A stretch of 56,064 nt of DNA from Leucogyrophana mollusca (Eukaryota > Basidiomycota > Agaricomycetes > Boletales): NCBI GenBank assembly GCA_021014945.1, contig MU266518.1, positions 1-56,064 of the forward strand, read 5' to 3'. The notes below the pieces were generated by a model. It did no database searches. It saw nothing but the letters and a program-made list of their open reading frames with translations, and was not told the DNA's origin. Below are positions 1 through 11,423 of the stretch, piece by piece; position 1 is the stretch's first letter, and every line of letters begins with the position of its first letter. A program made the translations under genes and the position numbers.

Positions 1-337
1 GCCCACACAGCTCTCGGACGGGCCCAGGCGCAAATCAAACGAACACAATATCTTCAGAAAGGAACACCTGCACACAGGACATTGATGCGAAGAAATGGGC
101 GTCAAGTGTCATCCTTGATGGCTTTGCAATTCCGGGACAGGAAAACGTCTTCGTCAAGACCGACGCCAATCAGACATCCACAGCAAGTTGACGCAGACAT
201 ATGCAGTCGAGGGTCTCAAGCATGTGCGGGAGCGTTGAGGAGCACGTCGAATATTGTTTTCGTCGACGAAATGGACCCGCGTTACATCCAGTGCGACGTG
301 GTGAGTACCTCGCCACGCGCAAGATTCGTCGCCATGC
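1..337 (+). pseudogene. Fragment of an unidentified gene, convergent to HNH copy A
   Basis: Read on the plus strand, pieces such as KKWASSVILDG, VFVKTDANQ and KHVRERRGARR appear in shifting frames, so this looks like a broken coding segment. The same segment lies beside HNH copy B (about 39,728-40,011, minus strand) and beside an HNH remnant (about 37,690-37,980, minus strand). I do not recognise the protein. The stretch runs to the window edge, where identity with the B copy is still intact, so the duplicated block continues outside the window. What is seen is the repetition and the conserved peptide pieces; that it is a gene remnant is inferred. Confidence 0.5.
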
Positions 338-1702
338 TCATGTCCCACGTAGGTACGACTCGATTCCTTGTTTGGCCCCGCATTCGATGTGCTGCAGTAG
401 TAATGAACCAAGTAAATCGGCCGTGCTCCCGTCATTTGCCATAACCATCGTAGCTTCCACATCTTGCTGGACTTGATCCATCTGTTCCACAGCACCAGAT
501 AAATGGGCAACACGGGCGCAAACAGAGCGAATGGCAATCAAAGTTCGATCAGGTAAGTCCGGAGGAGGGATGCCTTCTCTCTCGCATTCGGCCACCACAG
601 CTGGATCAACCCGAAAGGTGACACGGCGAGGTGGTTTCTCGTGATATTTGAAGAACACATCGTCGTACGAGCATACATCATAGGTATTTGTCTATTCAAT
701 AGACGAGTTTCAGGCAAGGAAGGTAGCAGCTCACTAACCGTTCCGGGAACCTCCTCTAGCCAGAGTTCGTATTGGTCGAAACTCAAGTGCATCTGCATGG
801 TCATGGTGAAAACATTGTGGAGGCTGTTTACCTGACCACCAAGCAGCCGACGGACTTGCTCATCCAGTCCAAATAGAGAAAGCATTGCGAATGAAGTGGC
901 AGCATACTCCTGAAAAGAGTCGGCGGATCAACAGCGGATTATCAGACGAAAATAATTACCGGGTCATTAGAGCTTTGCGCTGACTCGGAAAACAAGTGGG
1001 CACATTGGGTAGTAGCGATACCACGCCCGGATTCGGCCTTTTCCCTGACCTCTGGATATCTTCTTACAGACACGCGATCAAAGAGCCCAGTAATCATGCA
1101 CGCATAACCGTCGCGCTCTAAAGCCTGAGATCGATGAGCTGAGGCAAGGACAATATGAACGACGAAGGCGCACCTGTTCTTTCACCTCCTTTTTTGTTTT
1201 ATCGGTTTTGGCCATGGCCTTGATCATTTCGCTCTTGTGCACTTCAAAGGACGGATAGGGAGAGCGAGTGGATGAGGGGGGCGTGGGCCAAGTATTAGAA
1301 CGGACTAGATCTCGCTCAGGACAATCAAAGACGAAAAGACCTGTCATTGCACTCACAGAGGCGCATGAGGTAGTTCCTGAGACGAAGGCCTAGTGCAATG
1401 ATTGCCTCGTTGCGATCCTGAACTTGCTGCAAGCTCCCCGGTGGGTGATTTCCCATCGCATTGCACGAACTAATCGCAAGCACGAGACGCCTATACGGTG
1501 TCGAACCGAACCCAAGGTGGGAATGGTCCCAGAAGTCCCTGAGGAAGAAACCTACGACGCGGACACCAATGACGGTATCGTTGTACCTTGTAGGGGAACT
1601 ATTGAGAGCGAACGCTTCAGCGGCTAGAAGCATCCTCCAGACGCTCAATCCGTCGGGATCGAATTTGAGCTGGGACAATGGGGGGAGTTCTTGAGAAGGC
1701 AT
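338..1702 (-). CDS. HNH nuclease domain protein, copy A
   Basis: Five exons (1702-1357, 1304-1174, 1124-960, 909-739, 691-338) with introns of 47-52 bases give an open frame of 388 residues. Exon 1 encodes the N-terminal part of the agaricomycete HNH family (SVWRMLLAAEAFAL, RVVGFFLRDFWD). Exon 3 begins the nuclease fold with ALERDGYACMITG near residue 160 and continues to TQCAHLFSES near 199. Exon 4 has NSLHNVFTM and a downstream histidine, the usual end of the metal-binding core, then LSFDQYELWLEEVP. Exon 5 has the family motif ACARVAHLSGA-like VCARVAHLSGAVEQM. Such proteins are predicted DNA endonucleases; the substrate and role of this fungal group are not established. It is almost identical to the gene at 38,363-39,727 in opposite orientation. 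No inactivating change was seen. Confidence 0.85.
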
Positions 1703-2291
1703 GGTGGTGGCGGGGAAAAAAGAAACATGGCGGGAGTTTCGCGCTCAGCGATGAGGGTCTTGGTACCGACACCGCTAATTTCAGTCAGTCGCCTGTACTC
1801 GTATCATGAGGCCAATTGGTCTTTCCATGGGCAGTCTGCAGCTTTTTGTTTGTATTCTTGTTATCGAGTACCCCCTCCATCGTGAATATATCGAAACATA
1901 TGCGTGTCACACTGCCGAATGCGATTGGTCGGTCGTCGGATTCGCGGTAAGAAAAATCGGGTGGGCGCTGCGAGGCTGAGCTGGTCCAGATACGAGCAGA
2001 GAAATACCTCTTTCGTATGGGGAACCTCGCTTTCTTGCAGCTACGTATGTAACCCCCTTAATTTTTTCCTTGTTCTGCCCCTCCGTCAGAACCGAGAACG
2101 GCCTGATAGCAGTACGAAGTGTACGAATGGCATTGGACTTTCACCTCTCTCAAAATTGGGCAGCGTCTCCTTAAGCCCTAGGGACAAGCGACAGCCCAAC
2201 GGCGACCTGATGATCATGCCTCCCGGTGACTCCAGCCTGTTCCATATAACCACTAGACGATCAACTCACGAGGCGCGTTATGCATACCCAC
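1703..2291. other. Intergenic: HNH upstream flank and MetRS 3' flank
   Basis: Bases 1703 to about 1,795 still match the upstream flank of HNH copy B (38,275-38,362, inverted), although less well than the coding part. From about 1,960 to 2,291 the sequence is the 3' flank of the MetRS gene, and it is repeated in inverted orientation at about 53,080-53,400 with few differences. An open frame over 1904-2515 is antisense to MetRS and is not a gene. Confidence 0.6.
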
Positions 2292-4660
2292 CTACACTTC
2301 CACCTTCCTCGGCACCTCGAATAATTTCACCCGCTGCAAACGCGTCTCTCCCTCACCACTCCCCAGCCCCGCAAACTCTACCGCCCCCAGTCCCACAAAA
2401 TTCATCGTCCGCTTCCCTGCAGGGACACCCAGCGCATCGAGAAGCCGCTCCGCCGTCGCGGGCACGAACGGCTGCAGGCACGTCCCGCAGACCCGCAGCG
2501 TCTCGAGTGCGGTGAGGTACGCGGCTTGCGCGGTGGCGGGGGGTTGAGAGGGCGCCCAGGGGGCGGTGTGCGTTAGGGCGGCGTTAGCCTGCGGGGTGGT
2601 AGTGGGTGGTAGAATTGGTGAGGGGGGGTCGATGAGGATATGGGCCAGACACAAGAGGATTGGTTAGAACACACGCAATCAGCATCCAGCTTCTCTCCAC
2701 AACGCAGAAAAAATAAGGAGTACTAAAACACGCACCTGTTTCAAGCATAACATAATCTCATCGAGCGCCTCCCCGACCTCGTGGGCGGTGATTAGCCGCT
2801 GGACCCGAGCGCCGAGGTGCTGTAGCGACGCGAGGAGCGCTGTGTTGGGGTCCGCGTTCGTGTCGCCGGAAACGCTGGAGTTCGAGACGTCCTGCACGGA
2901 GCCCGAGAGATGCCGAGGAAAGGCCGAGGCGATGTACTCGGGGACGCTCATCGACGGCGCCTGCGCGATACGCTCGAGAATCGCGCGGGACGTGATGCGC
3001 AGGAAGTAGTTGCCCAGCAGGCTGCGAATCTCGTCGGAGTGCTTTTCGAGCTGCTCGTGGGACCAGTCTGTGTGTGCGGTTGGGATTGGGTGGGTGTGGG
3101 GATGCGAGTGTCAGGAATGAGGCGGTGAGCGTAGGTGGGAAAGGTAAGCGTAAACGGGAAAGGGGTAAACGTAAAGTCGAGTCAGAGAAACGGGAGACCC
3201 GCGTACCGACATCGTCCCTAAACCGCCCACCCACCCGCGCGAGGTAGTATCGTACCACGTCCACCCCAAACACATTCATCGCATCGAACGGATCCGCGAC
3301 GTTCCCGATAGACTTGGACATCTTCCGCTGCGCGACGGTCCAGTGCGCGTGGGCAAGGAGCGTGCGCGCGAGGGGGAGGTCCAGGGCGAGTAGGAGCGCA
3401 GGGAGATAGAGGGCGTGGAATCTGGCGGTGGGATCGAGGTATATGTCAGGAAAGCGCGAAAGGCTGAGGGCTCAACGCACCTGACGATGTCCTTCCCAAT
3501 TACCTGTACGTCCGGCGGCCACGCCCCAGCCTGCCCCGTCGTCGTCCACGGATATCCCACCCCGGTCAGGTACACTGTCAGTGCGTCGAACCAGACGTAT
3601 ATCGTGTGCGAGGGGTCGCCGGGGACGGGTATCCCCCACGCGAGGCGCGAGCGCGGGCGGGAGATGGAGAGGTCGTCGAGGGGGAGGTCGCTGAGGTCAG
3701 CGAGGACGCGTGCGTGGTGCGCAGGGGGGAATATGCGCGCAGCGGGATGAGGTTCGCCGTGTGGTTCGGGTTCGTGCGAGAGCGACGGGGAAGGAGGCTG
3801 GTACTGCTCCAGCAACGCCTCCCGGAAGTGCGACAGACGGAACTTGTAGTTCTCCTCCTCAGACCACTCGACGGGGGAGCCGGTCTCGGTGGAGACGGTC
3901 GCGCCGGAGGGGAGGGTGGTGATCTGGGTGGATGGGTAGAAGCATTCGTCGGAGATGGAGTACCAACCGGCGTAGGTGCTTTTGTAGATGAGGCCTTTGG
4001 CGTCGAGTTGGCGCTGGGAAGGGGGTAAGCTGGTGAGATTGGGTGAGAGGAGAGGGTGCTGACCCAGACGTGCTCGACAGCTTTGCGGTGCGTGTCCTCC
4101 GTCGTACGCTGGAAGGTCGTGCAGCTGATGTTGGCGCGTGTCACCAGGTTCTGTGCGCAATAAAGGGAAAAAAAAAGAGACAAAACAAGTTAGAGGATAG
4201 AAAAGACAATCGCAGAGACGCACCCGAAACTGATGACTGAGTCTGTCGCATAGCTGGCGAGGCTCGACGCCCTGGTCCTGGGCGGCCTTCTGGATCTTGA
4301 GCCCGTGCTCGTCTGTGCCGGCGAGGAAAACGACGGGTCTTGATGGGTCGGTTAGTCGGGAGAAGCGGGCGAATATGTCAGCAGTTACGAGAGAGTAGAG
4401 ATGGCCTATGTGAGGAACTGGGCTTCTGGTCAATGGTTGTATGAGAGCGAAGAACCTGGATGAAACGCGTCTGCGAGATACTCACCTGCATTGGGGTAGA
4501 AAATGGGAGTCGTGATATAGTACGGCTTGACATCTCGTGACGTCGATGCGGTCGTTACGAACCGCGAGACGCGATAGATGAAGGGTATCGTGGTTCGGGC
4601 TCTTCGTAGTAGGAGGTTGGCCGGGGAGGGTCGAAAGGCAGAGTTTCGACCTGAAATCAT
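2292..4660 (-). CDS. MSM1: Methionyl-tRNA synthetase, mitochondrial type
   Basis: Charges tRNA with methionine for mitochondrial translation. Seven exons (4660-4486, 4417-4224, 4150-4064, 4013-3481, 3421-3207, 3067-2736, 2588-2292) give 610 residues, close to fungal mitochondrial enzymes. The first 40 residues are rich in Arg and hydroxylated residues, like a mitochondrial presequence. Class I motifs are in place: YYITTPIFYPNAVPHIGHLY (the HIGH site, formed across intron 1), FLAGTDEHGLKIQKAA, YVWFDAL, and RKMSKSIGN (the KMSKS site). A helical anticodon-binding domain follows, with LDEIMLCLKQANAALTHTAPW spanning intron 6. The start is the first Met of the frame, 216 bases from the divergent auxilin-like gene. 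A partial, broken and inverted copy lies at 51,780-53,400. Confidence 0.92.
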
Positions 4661-4876
4661 TCACGCGTCTGACGCTGTGACCTGAGGTAAACTCCACTTC
4701 TAAAGGTAAGAATCAAGACCTTGTTCAGCAAAGAGTCGACTTACCAGAACCACAAGACGAAACTGTAGAAGGAAAGAGGAAAGAGCCCGAGTTCGGCAGT
4801 GCCCGAGGACGCTCTTTCCGTAAGTACTACGCTTTGCCCTATACCGCGCCCAAGGGCCTCTGCCGTTTTATCTGCA
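4661..4876. promoter_or_regulatory. Divergent promoter of MetRS and auxilin-like genes
   Basis: The 216 bases between two opposed start codons must hold both promoters. Around 4,775-4,815 two direct copies of GCCCGAG sit about nine bases apart. This interval, read towards MetRS, recurs at about 51,780-52,000 (ahead of the MetRS pseudogene), and shorter versions recur at about 40,560-40,640 and 45,955-46,015, upstream of the two DUF6535 genes. Promoter function is inferred from position. Confidence 0.6.
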
Positions 4877-7614
4877 ATGTCTGACTCTTTCGCTGATCTC
4901 TGGAACTCATCTGCGCCAACAACATCTAAACCAAATCCACAGCCTCAGAAACTTGGCCTCCCACAACAAATCCCACGTCGCCCCCAGCAAAAGGACGTCT
5001 TCTCCCTCCTCTCAGCGTCACAGCCCACCTCTCGCACAGGTTCACCGCACATATCCAGCCCAGCCCAACCTCGCAGTGCCCACCCAGCTGTTTCAGCCGC
5101 AAACCCACCCACGAGATCCAATGGAGATGCCTTCAGCGAATTATTCTCCGGCTCCAGCGCAATGGGATCTGGACGCTCGATGACGATCGCCGAACGCGCC
5201 GCCATGGTAGAAAAATCCCGTCTCCAGCAACACCAATCCCAGCCCAAATCTTCGCAAACGCAGCCCTCCGCCTGGGATGGCATCGACATGCTCGCCCAGT
5301 CGACGACGTCACCTCCCATACCACCGACAAACGCTTCTGCGTCATCTTCCCAGGACGACCCTGACTTTGCATTCTCGTCTGCGCCCGCGTCAAAACACGT
5401 ACCCCCACCCGCGGGTGACGACGACTGGGGCCTCGCTGACTTTTCGTCCCCACAGTCAGCTTCCACTTCGGCCCCCACTGCAAAACCCCCAGCGTCGAAA
5501 TCCCCCCAGACGCTCTGGGAGCTCGACGAATTCGCATCCGCGCCCATATCCCCAGCCAAGCCCCCCTCAAAATCCCCTCCACAAGTCCAATCCGACGACA
5601 CCTTTGACTTTGATTTCGGAAATCGCGAAGATGGGCTGCTGGACGAACAATCAGACGACGAAGATGTGCTAGGAGACCTCGGGAAACCCGTCCACGCCTC
5701 GGCGTCTTCACGCGTACGCCCCCCAGTCCTTCTACACATTCATTTGTGTGTGCTAATCTACTGCTACGAACATACTGTAGGTCTCATCTAACACCAACAC
5801 CGGCCACACAACGCCCTCCCCACCCGCATCCACACACGCACGGCCCGTGTCCCCGCCACCCCACATCGTCGGCCAGATCGTCGAAATGGGGTTTTCGCCG
5901 CAGCAGGCGCGTGTAGCCCTCGCTGCCACCAAGACGGGGCTTGACGTCCAAGCAGCGCTAGAGACGCTGCTCGCCAACGGCGCGGGTGTGGATACGGAGT
6001 CCTCGGAACCAATACCAGCACCAGCACCTCCACAGCGCCGTCGTCCAGCTGCCTCGCGCACCTCTTCAGCACCCACAGCAGCGTCAACTTCAGCGGACCC
6101 CGCCGCACAGGCTGCAGGCGTCCAGGCAGAGAAGATCATCGCACAGGCGAGCGAGATCGGGCTGAGCGTGTTTAACCGTGCGAACGCGTTTTGGAAGGAG
6201 AGCAAGGAGAAGGCGCAGCGGCTGTATGAGGAGCGTGCTGCTGCTGCTGCGCGGAGCGAGGGTGCTACCGGGGGTGGACCGAGGGACGGGAGACCGAGGT
6301 GGATGCAGGATAATGGTGGTGAGGGGGCTTCGAGGGGTAGGGACGAGGGAGGAGGAGAGGGAGCGCTAAGGAATAGAAAAGGCAAGGACGTGGGCTTCTC
6401 GGACGATGTGCTCCCTCCGAAACCGCCACGCCGCGCACACCCAGAACCAGCACCACGCGAGGCCAGAACCGCAGATTTGCTGTCCACAGACGCTCCAACA
6501 GCGTATGTATCCCCCTTCCGACACGGACGACCCAAACCCGACTCCCAACCCGCACCTACCCCGCGCGCCCCGTCTCCAATCCGACTCGCCACGCGCCAAA
6601 CAGTCTCCGCGTCCCCCTCCGCGCTGGCCGCCTCCGCAAAGCACAAATCCCTCGGCACAGAAAAATACAAGCTCGGCCAGTACGCCGACGCCGAATCCGC
6701 CTATGCAGCTGCCATATCCGCCCTCCCTGACTCGCATCTCCTCCGCGTCCCGCTCTATAACAACCGCGCCCTCACGCGCCTCAAGATCGGGAACTACGCC
6801 GCGGCCGCGGAGGACTGCACTGCCGCCATCGACATCGTCGGCGCATCGTACCACCCTGCGCGCGAGGCGCCGGTTGTGCGAGAAGAGGACGGCGCGGGGG
6901 TGGATCTCGGTGAGGGCCTCGCGAAGGCGTGGAGGCGCCGCGCGGAGGCGCATGAAGGCAGGGAGAGGTGGGAGCTTGCCAGGGCGGATTGGGAGGCTGT
7001 TGCTGGTGCGGAGTGGGTCGCGCCGAACGTGCGTGGCGAGGCTGTCAGGGGCGCGGGGCGCTGTCGACGGATGCTCGACGGATCGTCGTCTTCCGCTTCC
7101 GCTTCCACTGCACCTCCCACCGCACCGCGAGCCCCCGCCGCCAAGCCACGCCCACGCCCACGCAACCCTGTCGCCGCACCCCCCACAACTGACGCGCTCA
7201 ACGCGCTGCGCGAGGCCACGAACGCCGCAGAGGCCGAGGACCTCGAGCGGCATGCGCTTAAGGACGCCGTCGACGCGCGGCTGCTCGCGTGGAAGGGTGG
7301 GAAGGAGACGAACATCCGCGCGCTGATCGCGAGTCTCGACACGGTCCTGTGGGAGGGCCTTGGATGGCAGAAGGTCGGGATGGCGGAGCTTGTTGGCGCG
7401 GGGCAGGTGAAGGTGAGGTATATGCGCGCAATTGGGCGGTTGCATCCTGATAAGGTACGTTTGCTTCGTTTTCGTGTGCGATTGGGGGTGCTGGTACTGA
7501 GGCGTGTTGTGTGAACAGCTCAATGCGAAGAATACGACGCTCGAGCAGCGCATGATCGCAAATGGGGTGTTTGGGACGCTGAACGAAGCCTGGAATGCGT
7601 TCCAGCAGCAGTAA
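4877..7614 (+). CDS. SWA2: Auxilin-like protein with UBA, TPR and J domains
   Basis: Fungal auxilins (yeast Swa2) bind clathrin and recruit Hsp70 to strip the coat from vesicles. Three exons (4877-5713, 5781-7454, 7519-7614) give 868 residues. Residues 1-280 are low-complexity, rich in Ser, Pro and Asp, with DLWNSS-type and DDDWGLADF segments that may bind clathrin. A UBA domain follows (HIVGQIVEMGFSPQQARVAL, about 300-345), then a linker, TPR-like helices (KYKLGQYADAESAYAAAI, about 550-720) and a C-terminal J domain with the HPD motif at RLHPDKL, split by the last intron, ending LNEAWNAFQQQ. The UBA-TPR-J order is that of Swa2. The start chosen is the Met of MSDSFADLW; an in-frame upstream Met at 4799 lies in the shared promoter. 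A degraded piece of exon 1 lies at about 35,560-35,880. Confidence 0.9.
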
Positions 7615-8099
7615 GTACTTTGCGATGCAGAGGGTCTCGATCTCAAATAGAATATATCTCGCTGTCCTTCATTCAATTCTTCCACCTCGGAATTCCACGA
7701 GCTTCGAGTCATGCCTCGATCTATGTTCAGCACTCCGGCTCCAGCCGCTTCTACTGACTCCTTCTTCCGTTTTCTGAGCCGAAGGGTGTTCCGTCCCAAC
7801 CCATTCGGCCATATATCAAGGCCTCCATTCACATTCTGAGCTCTCGATAATAAGCTAGCAGGTGATATGAACATCAACCTTTAACCTAGGTTCTATAGCC
7901 AGGGCTTCGTTGTTGCTCCGCTGATTTCTCGAGAGTTTCCCGGTGCCAGCGAGTGTCCGAGTGAGCAGGTACACGAAGGTGGGCAGAAGGGCTCGAGGTA
8001 TATATGACGGGGAAGCTGGGTCGGGCCCGCGTATTCCGCACTTTGGGGGGTCAGAGTGACAGGAGTGACAGGCTGCCTACGGGACAAGAAAGTAGAATT
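7615..8099. other. Convergent intergenic region
   Basis: Holds the 3' ends of the auxilin-like gene (+) and the transporter gene (-). No conserved frame, repeat or RNA gene was seen. A 503-residue open frame on the minus strand from 7877 to 6366 overlaps the auxilin-like gene and is antisense noise. Confidence 0.5.
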
Positions 8100-10896
8100 T
8101 CACTGGTAGGCGACGAGAGCTAATGGTATGTCCACTAGAAAGTTGCAGGTTTTCGTGATTGCGCCGAAAAGAGGTTTTGTACAGTATATCGCCCATGCCA
8201 ATATGATGTACGGTTCGCCCTCATTCGTACGAACGGCAATCTCCTCGTCCTCTAAGGGCAGGTCCTTGTCCAACTCCGTGCTCATCGATGCTGCTTGCAA
8301 ACCCATCAACGACACATCAAACCCGTTTTCTAGCAGGTACTCCCGGAACTATGGAGATTATTAGCTCAGCTCGCTATATATTCGTCTCGCCGGGAGCCCA
8401 AAATGGTCGAACACTTCAATCAAACGAGGACGCGCGTACCTTTTCATCCTCCTCCGCCATACTATCTGGGGCGATGGGTTTCACGAGGAAGAAGGTTATC
8501 GCCGCGCTGAGAAGCGCGAGACCACTCGCGATCCAGAAGGGCCCTGTGTTGCCTGCCTTTGAGGTTGAGCCTCCGAAGGCTGGTGCTTGTTAGCATAAGT
8601 ATGCGGGACGGTTCACACCCTGCTCACCGTCTATGATAAGTGGGAACGCTGAGGACGGAAGCTACATGTCAGGTAGATAGAAAGTAACGAAAATCTTGAA
8701 AACGTACTCCATGTCCCTATGAACGCGCCAACTTTTCCTGCAGCAGCCGCAACTCCAAAGTAGTGGCCGCGTACAGCGGTAGGCCCGGATTTAGCAGCTA
8801 GAATAATGGTGCAGTTCCCGGTGCCTATATACCAATCCCTCGCGTGATGAGAACGAGCCATTCGATGGCTTGAGATCGGGACGATGAACTAACACACCGA
8901 ATTCGCCAAAGCTCTGGAAGATACCGTAGATGACCTGCGTCGCGCGAGTAATATAAGTAATGCTTGCAACGAAGGGGAAAGGGGAGCACGCACCGCGAAC
9001 GCTGCGATGTGATCTGTGAGCTGGGTGTAAAGACTGCTCATGATGAAGCCGATAACAGCCTGGATGAGAAGACCAATAATCTGCAAATTTCCCGTGTAAG
9101 ATGGAAAACCGGAGACTGATAAAACACGTATACCATTGTATTTTTAGGTCCAAGGCGGTCGACGACGAAGGCGCCTGCAACACATCCTAGGATCGAGGGA
9201 ATTAGTCAAGCTCGGTTAATAATGTACACAGCAAACAAACCAGGGATGTAGAACAAGCTGAGGTAGAAGGCGTCAGCGGCAGATTTGTGATGATGATAGG
9301 CTGTCAAAACTCACTTAATCACGACAGACCAGCCGAACACAGCGGTCAAGGATGTGCTGCCTCCTGTGACACTGCGCACATGAGTTTCGTGTAATTGATA
9401 TAGGCATCAAGACATGAAAAGACTCACTTATTGGTAATGGTGGACGCGAAAATACCGAACTGTGGATGATATCAGTCCACTGCATCAAAGGGCCTCAGTA
9501 CACGTCAACTTTACCGGGTATCTTCGCAAGTACGATAGTCAGCACAACATCGACAAATCTAATCCGTTGTACATACGTGATAAAATCGTAGATAAACCTG
9601 TCGGCATGCCATCAGTACTGCTGCCAATCAATAACAACGCACTCACCAGACTAGTGAAATGCCCAGAAGGCTCTTCCAATACCGCCTTATCACAAGACGA
9701 TATGGAATCCGCACGTGTTTCATGGAGTCCCGCTGGTAGCGGGTAGGTTCCACCATCCGCAGTCTCCAGATGAAGACAGCAGCAGCCGGGACAACGCCCA
9801 GCCCAAGAGAAAGACGCCAGACGGCGCTCAGATGATCGGGGCCGAAACTAGGGAGCCGTGAGTGACAAGACCAGAGTGTAGGGATAACCCGATAGCTCAC
9901 ATCCAGTAGAGGACCAGCGGTACAAACGCAGCGACGACAAAGCCGCTGTCGATCATCGTGTCTGCAGGGTGAGTTTGACATCAGCAGGTTGAGGAAACGT
10001 GTCGCCAAAGGTCACTCACTAGTGGCTAGCGCGACCCATCTATTCTGTGCACTCTTTGACACCACGCCTTCCTCTGATTGTTCGGAAGCGGGGACAGAAC
10101 CGCACGGGTATTCGGCTCCGACGCCGATACCAAGCATGAACCTGGCTGCTTGTGAGAAGAACGGCGGGATGCATAGCAGTGCGCACTTACCGACAGACGC
10201 AAAGCATGGCCAACATGCCATCTAAGCTGTGATTAGCACCTGACGAAGCCGCGGATAAGGCCGAAAAGACGACTACGATGCCCGCTGCGAACATCTGATG
10301 TTAAATTATTCTTTGAGCAAGGGCGATGTGACAGCAAGTGCATCCGGAGTAATAGCCTACCATCCCGAATTTGCGTCCGAACTTGTCTGAGACGTAACCA
10401 AAGGCAAGCATGCCAACGACCGTTCCTGAGAGGTGCTTTAGTGAAAAAGGCAGGGTGGATGTGCGCAAAGGATTACACACCGGCAAAAGCAACACTGGTC
10501 AAAGCGTTGCTGTAGTCATTTGCGTCCACCGCGTCTTTGCCGTAAATACGCGTTAAGACTGATGAGGAACGAAATGCGGTGCGTGAGCTGAGTCTTTTTC
10601 TTGACATAGGAACACAAAGCTTCACGAGTAATAACTGAGTCGTTTAATCATCAGCTATTGGGTGGAATCGGGAGGTTCGCGGACTCACCGCTTCCAATGA
10701 TGCCGTTGGCATAACCTGTCGACAATCAGGCGTGAACACAAGTTGAAAGTGACGCTGGTCGAATTACCATCAGAGAAAAGCGCCGTTCCACAGCTGTTCT
10801 TCGATGTCAGTGCACCATGAGCGCGTCTGGTTCATGAAGGAAACAAACGAACGCGAAAATCATCGAGACACCGGATAGTCCTGCACGCTTCGTCAT
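8100..10896 (-). CDS. MFS transporter, glycerophosphodiester (GIT) type
   Basis: A membrane transporter of the major facilitator superfamily in many small exons. The pieces read in order: CGTALFSDGYANGIIGS, VVGMLAFGYVSDKFGRKFGM (the TM2-3 loop signature), FMLGIGVGAEYPCGSV (TM4), then ATDTMIDSGFVVAAFVPL-like TM5, a loop with RYQRDSMKHVR, and a second half with FVVDRLGPKN, IYGIFQSFGEFGPGN and GHYFGVAAAAGKVGAFIG. The GAEYPCGSV and GEFGPGN motifs match fungal permeases of the GIT1 group, which take up glycerophosphoinositol, glycerophosphocholine or phosphate; the substrate here is not determined. The start is taken at 10,896, which gives a very short cytosolic N-terminus, so an upstream exon is possible. 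The C-terminal residues after VRTNEGEP are also uncertain. Confidence 0.8.
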
Positions 10897-11423
10897 CTCG
10901 TCTGAGTCGCTGTAGAGAAGGAGGGACAGAAGAGAACGAAATGGGATGAAGCACCATCGAGCTGAGGGCGTATGCTACTTATAATTCCTCTCCAGTCTCG
11001 ACTGATGAAAGTCTGGCTTCGAAACTCAATTAACCAGGAAATTTCATCACCCCGGACGCCACTTATTCCACTTCCAAATACCTCAAAGGTCCACGGGGAC
11101 AATTTCATTGGTTAAGGTCGAGCAAACGTTTGCTCAATGAGCTACTGTCTTTGGAAATTCGTGGGCCGTGTACGGCAGTCTGGAGTGTGCCTGTTCATCA
11201 ACATCAGGTCAATCCTCGGCAGACGCCTGAAGTATACATGCTCCTGACGGCGCGGGAACATCTCGTCCAATGGTGCTTGAGCGCACATCAGTCACGAATT
11301 TATCTAAATAGCCTATGAGCAATGTAAATGAATAGCGGGAATCAATAGTGCGAAGCTAAAAATAGACATACGTTCGAACCTCCTACCCGCGTCCAGCACA
11401 CGAGTATCCCTACCGTAAAACAT
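10897..11423. other. Intergenic between transporter and nuclease genes
   Basis: About 530 bases between the 5' end of the transporter gene and the 3' end of the Artemis-like gene, both on the minus strand. It should hold the transporter promoter. No repeat or conserved frame was recognised. Confidence 0.4.

Noticed and set aside
1904..2515. 203-codon plus-strand frame
   Set aside because: It overlaps MetRS exon 7 in antisense and the MetRS 3' flank, which is repeated at 53.1-53.4 kb without this frame being conserved.
6366..7877. 503-codon open frame on the minus strand
   Set aside because: It lies antisense to the TPR and J-domain part of the auxilin-like gene; its composition (Arg, Cys and Gly runs) is that of a GC-rich shadow frame.
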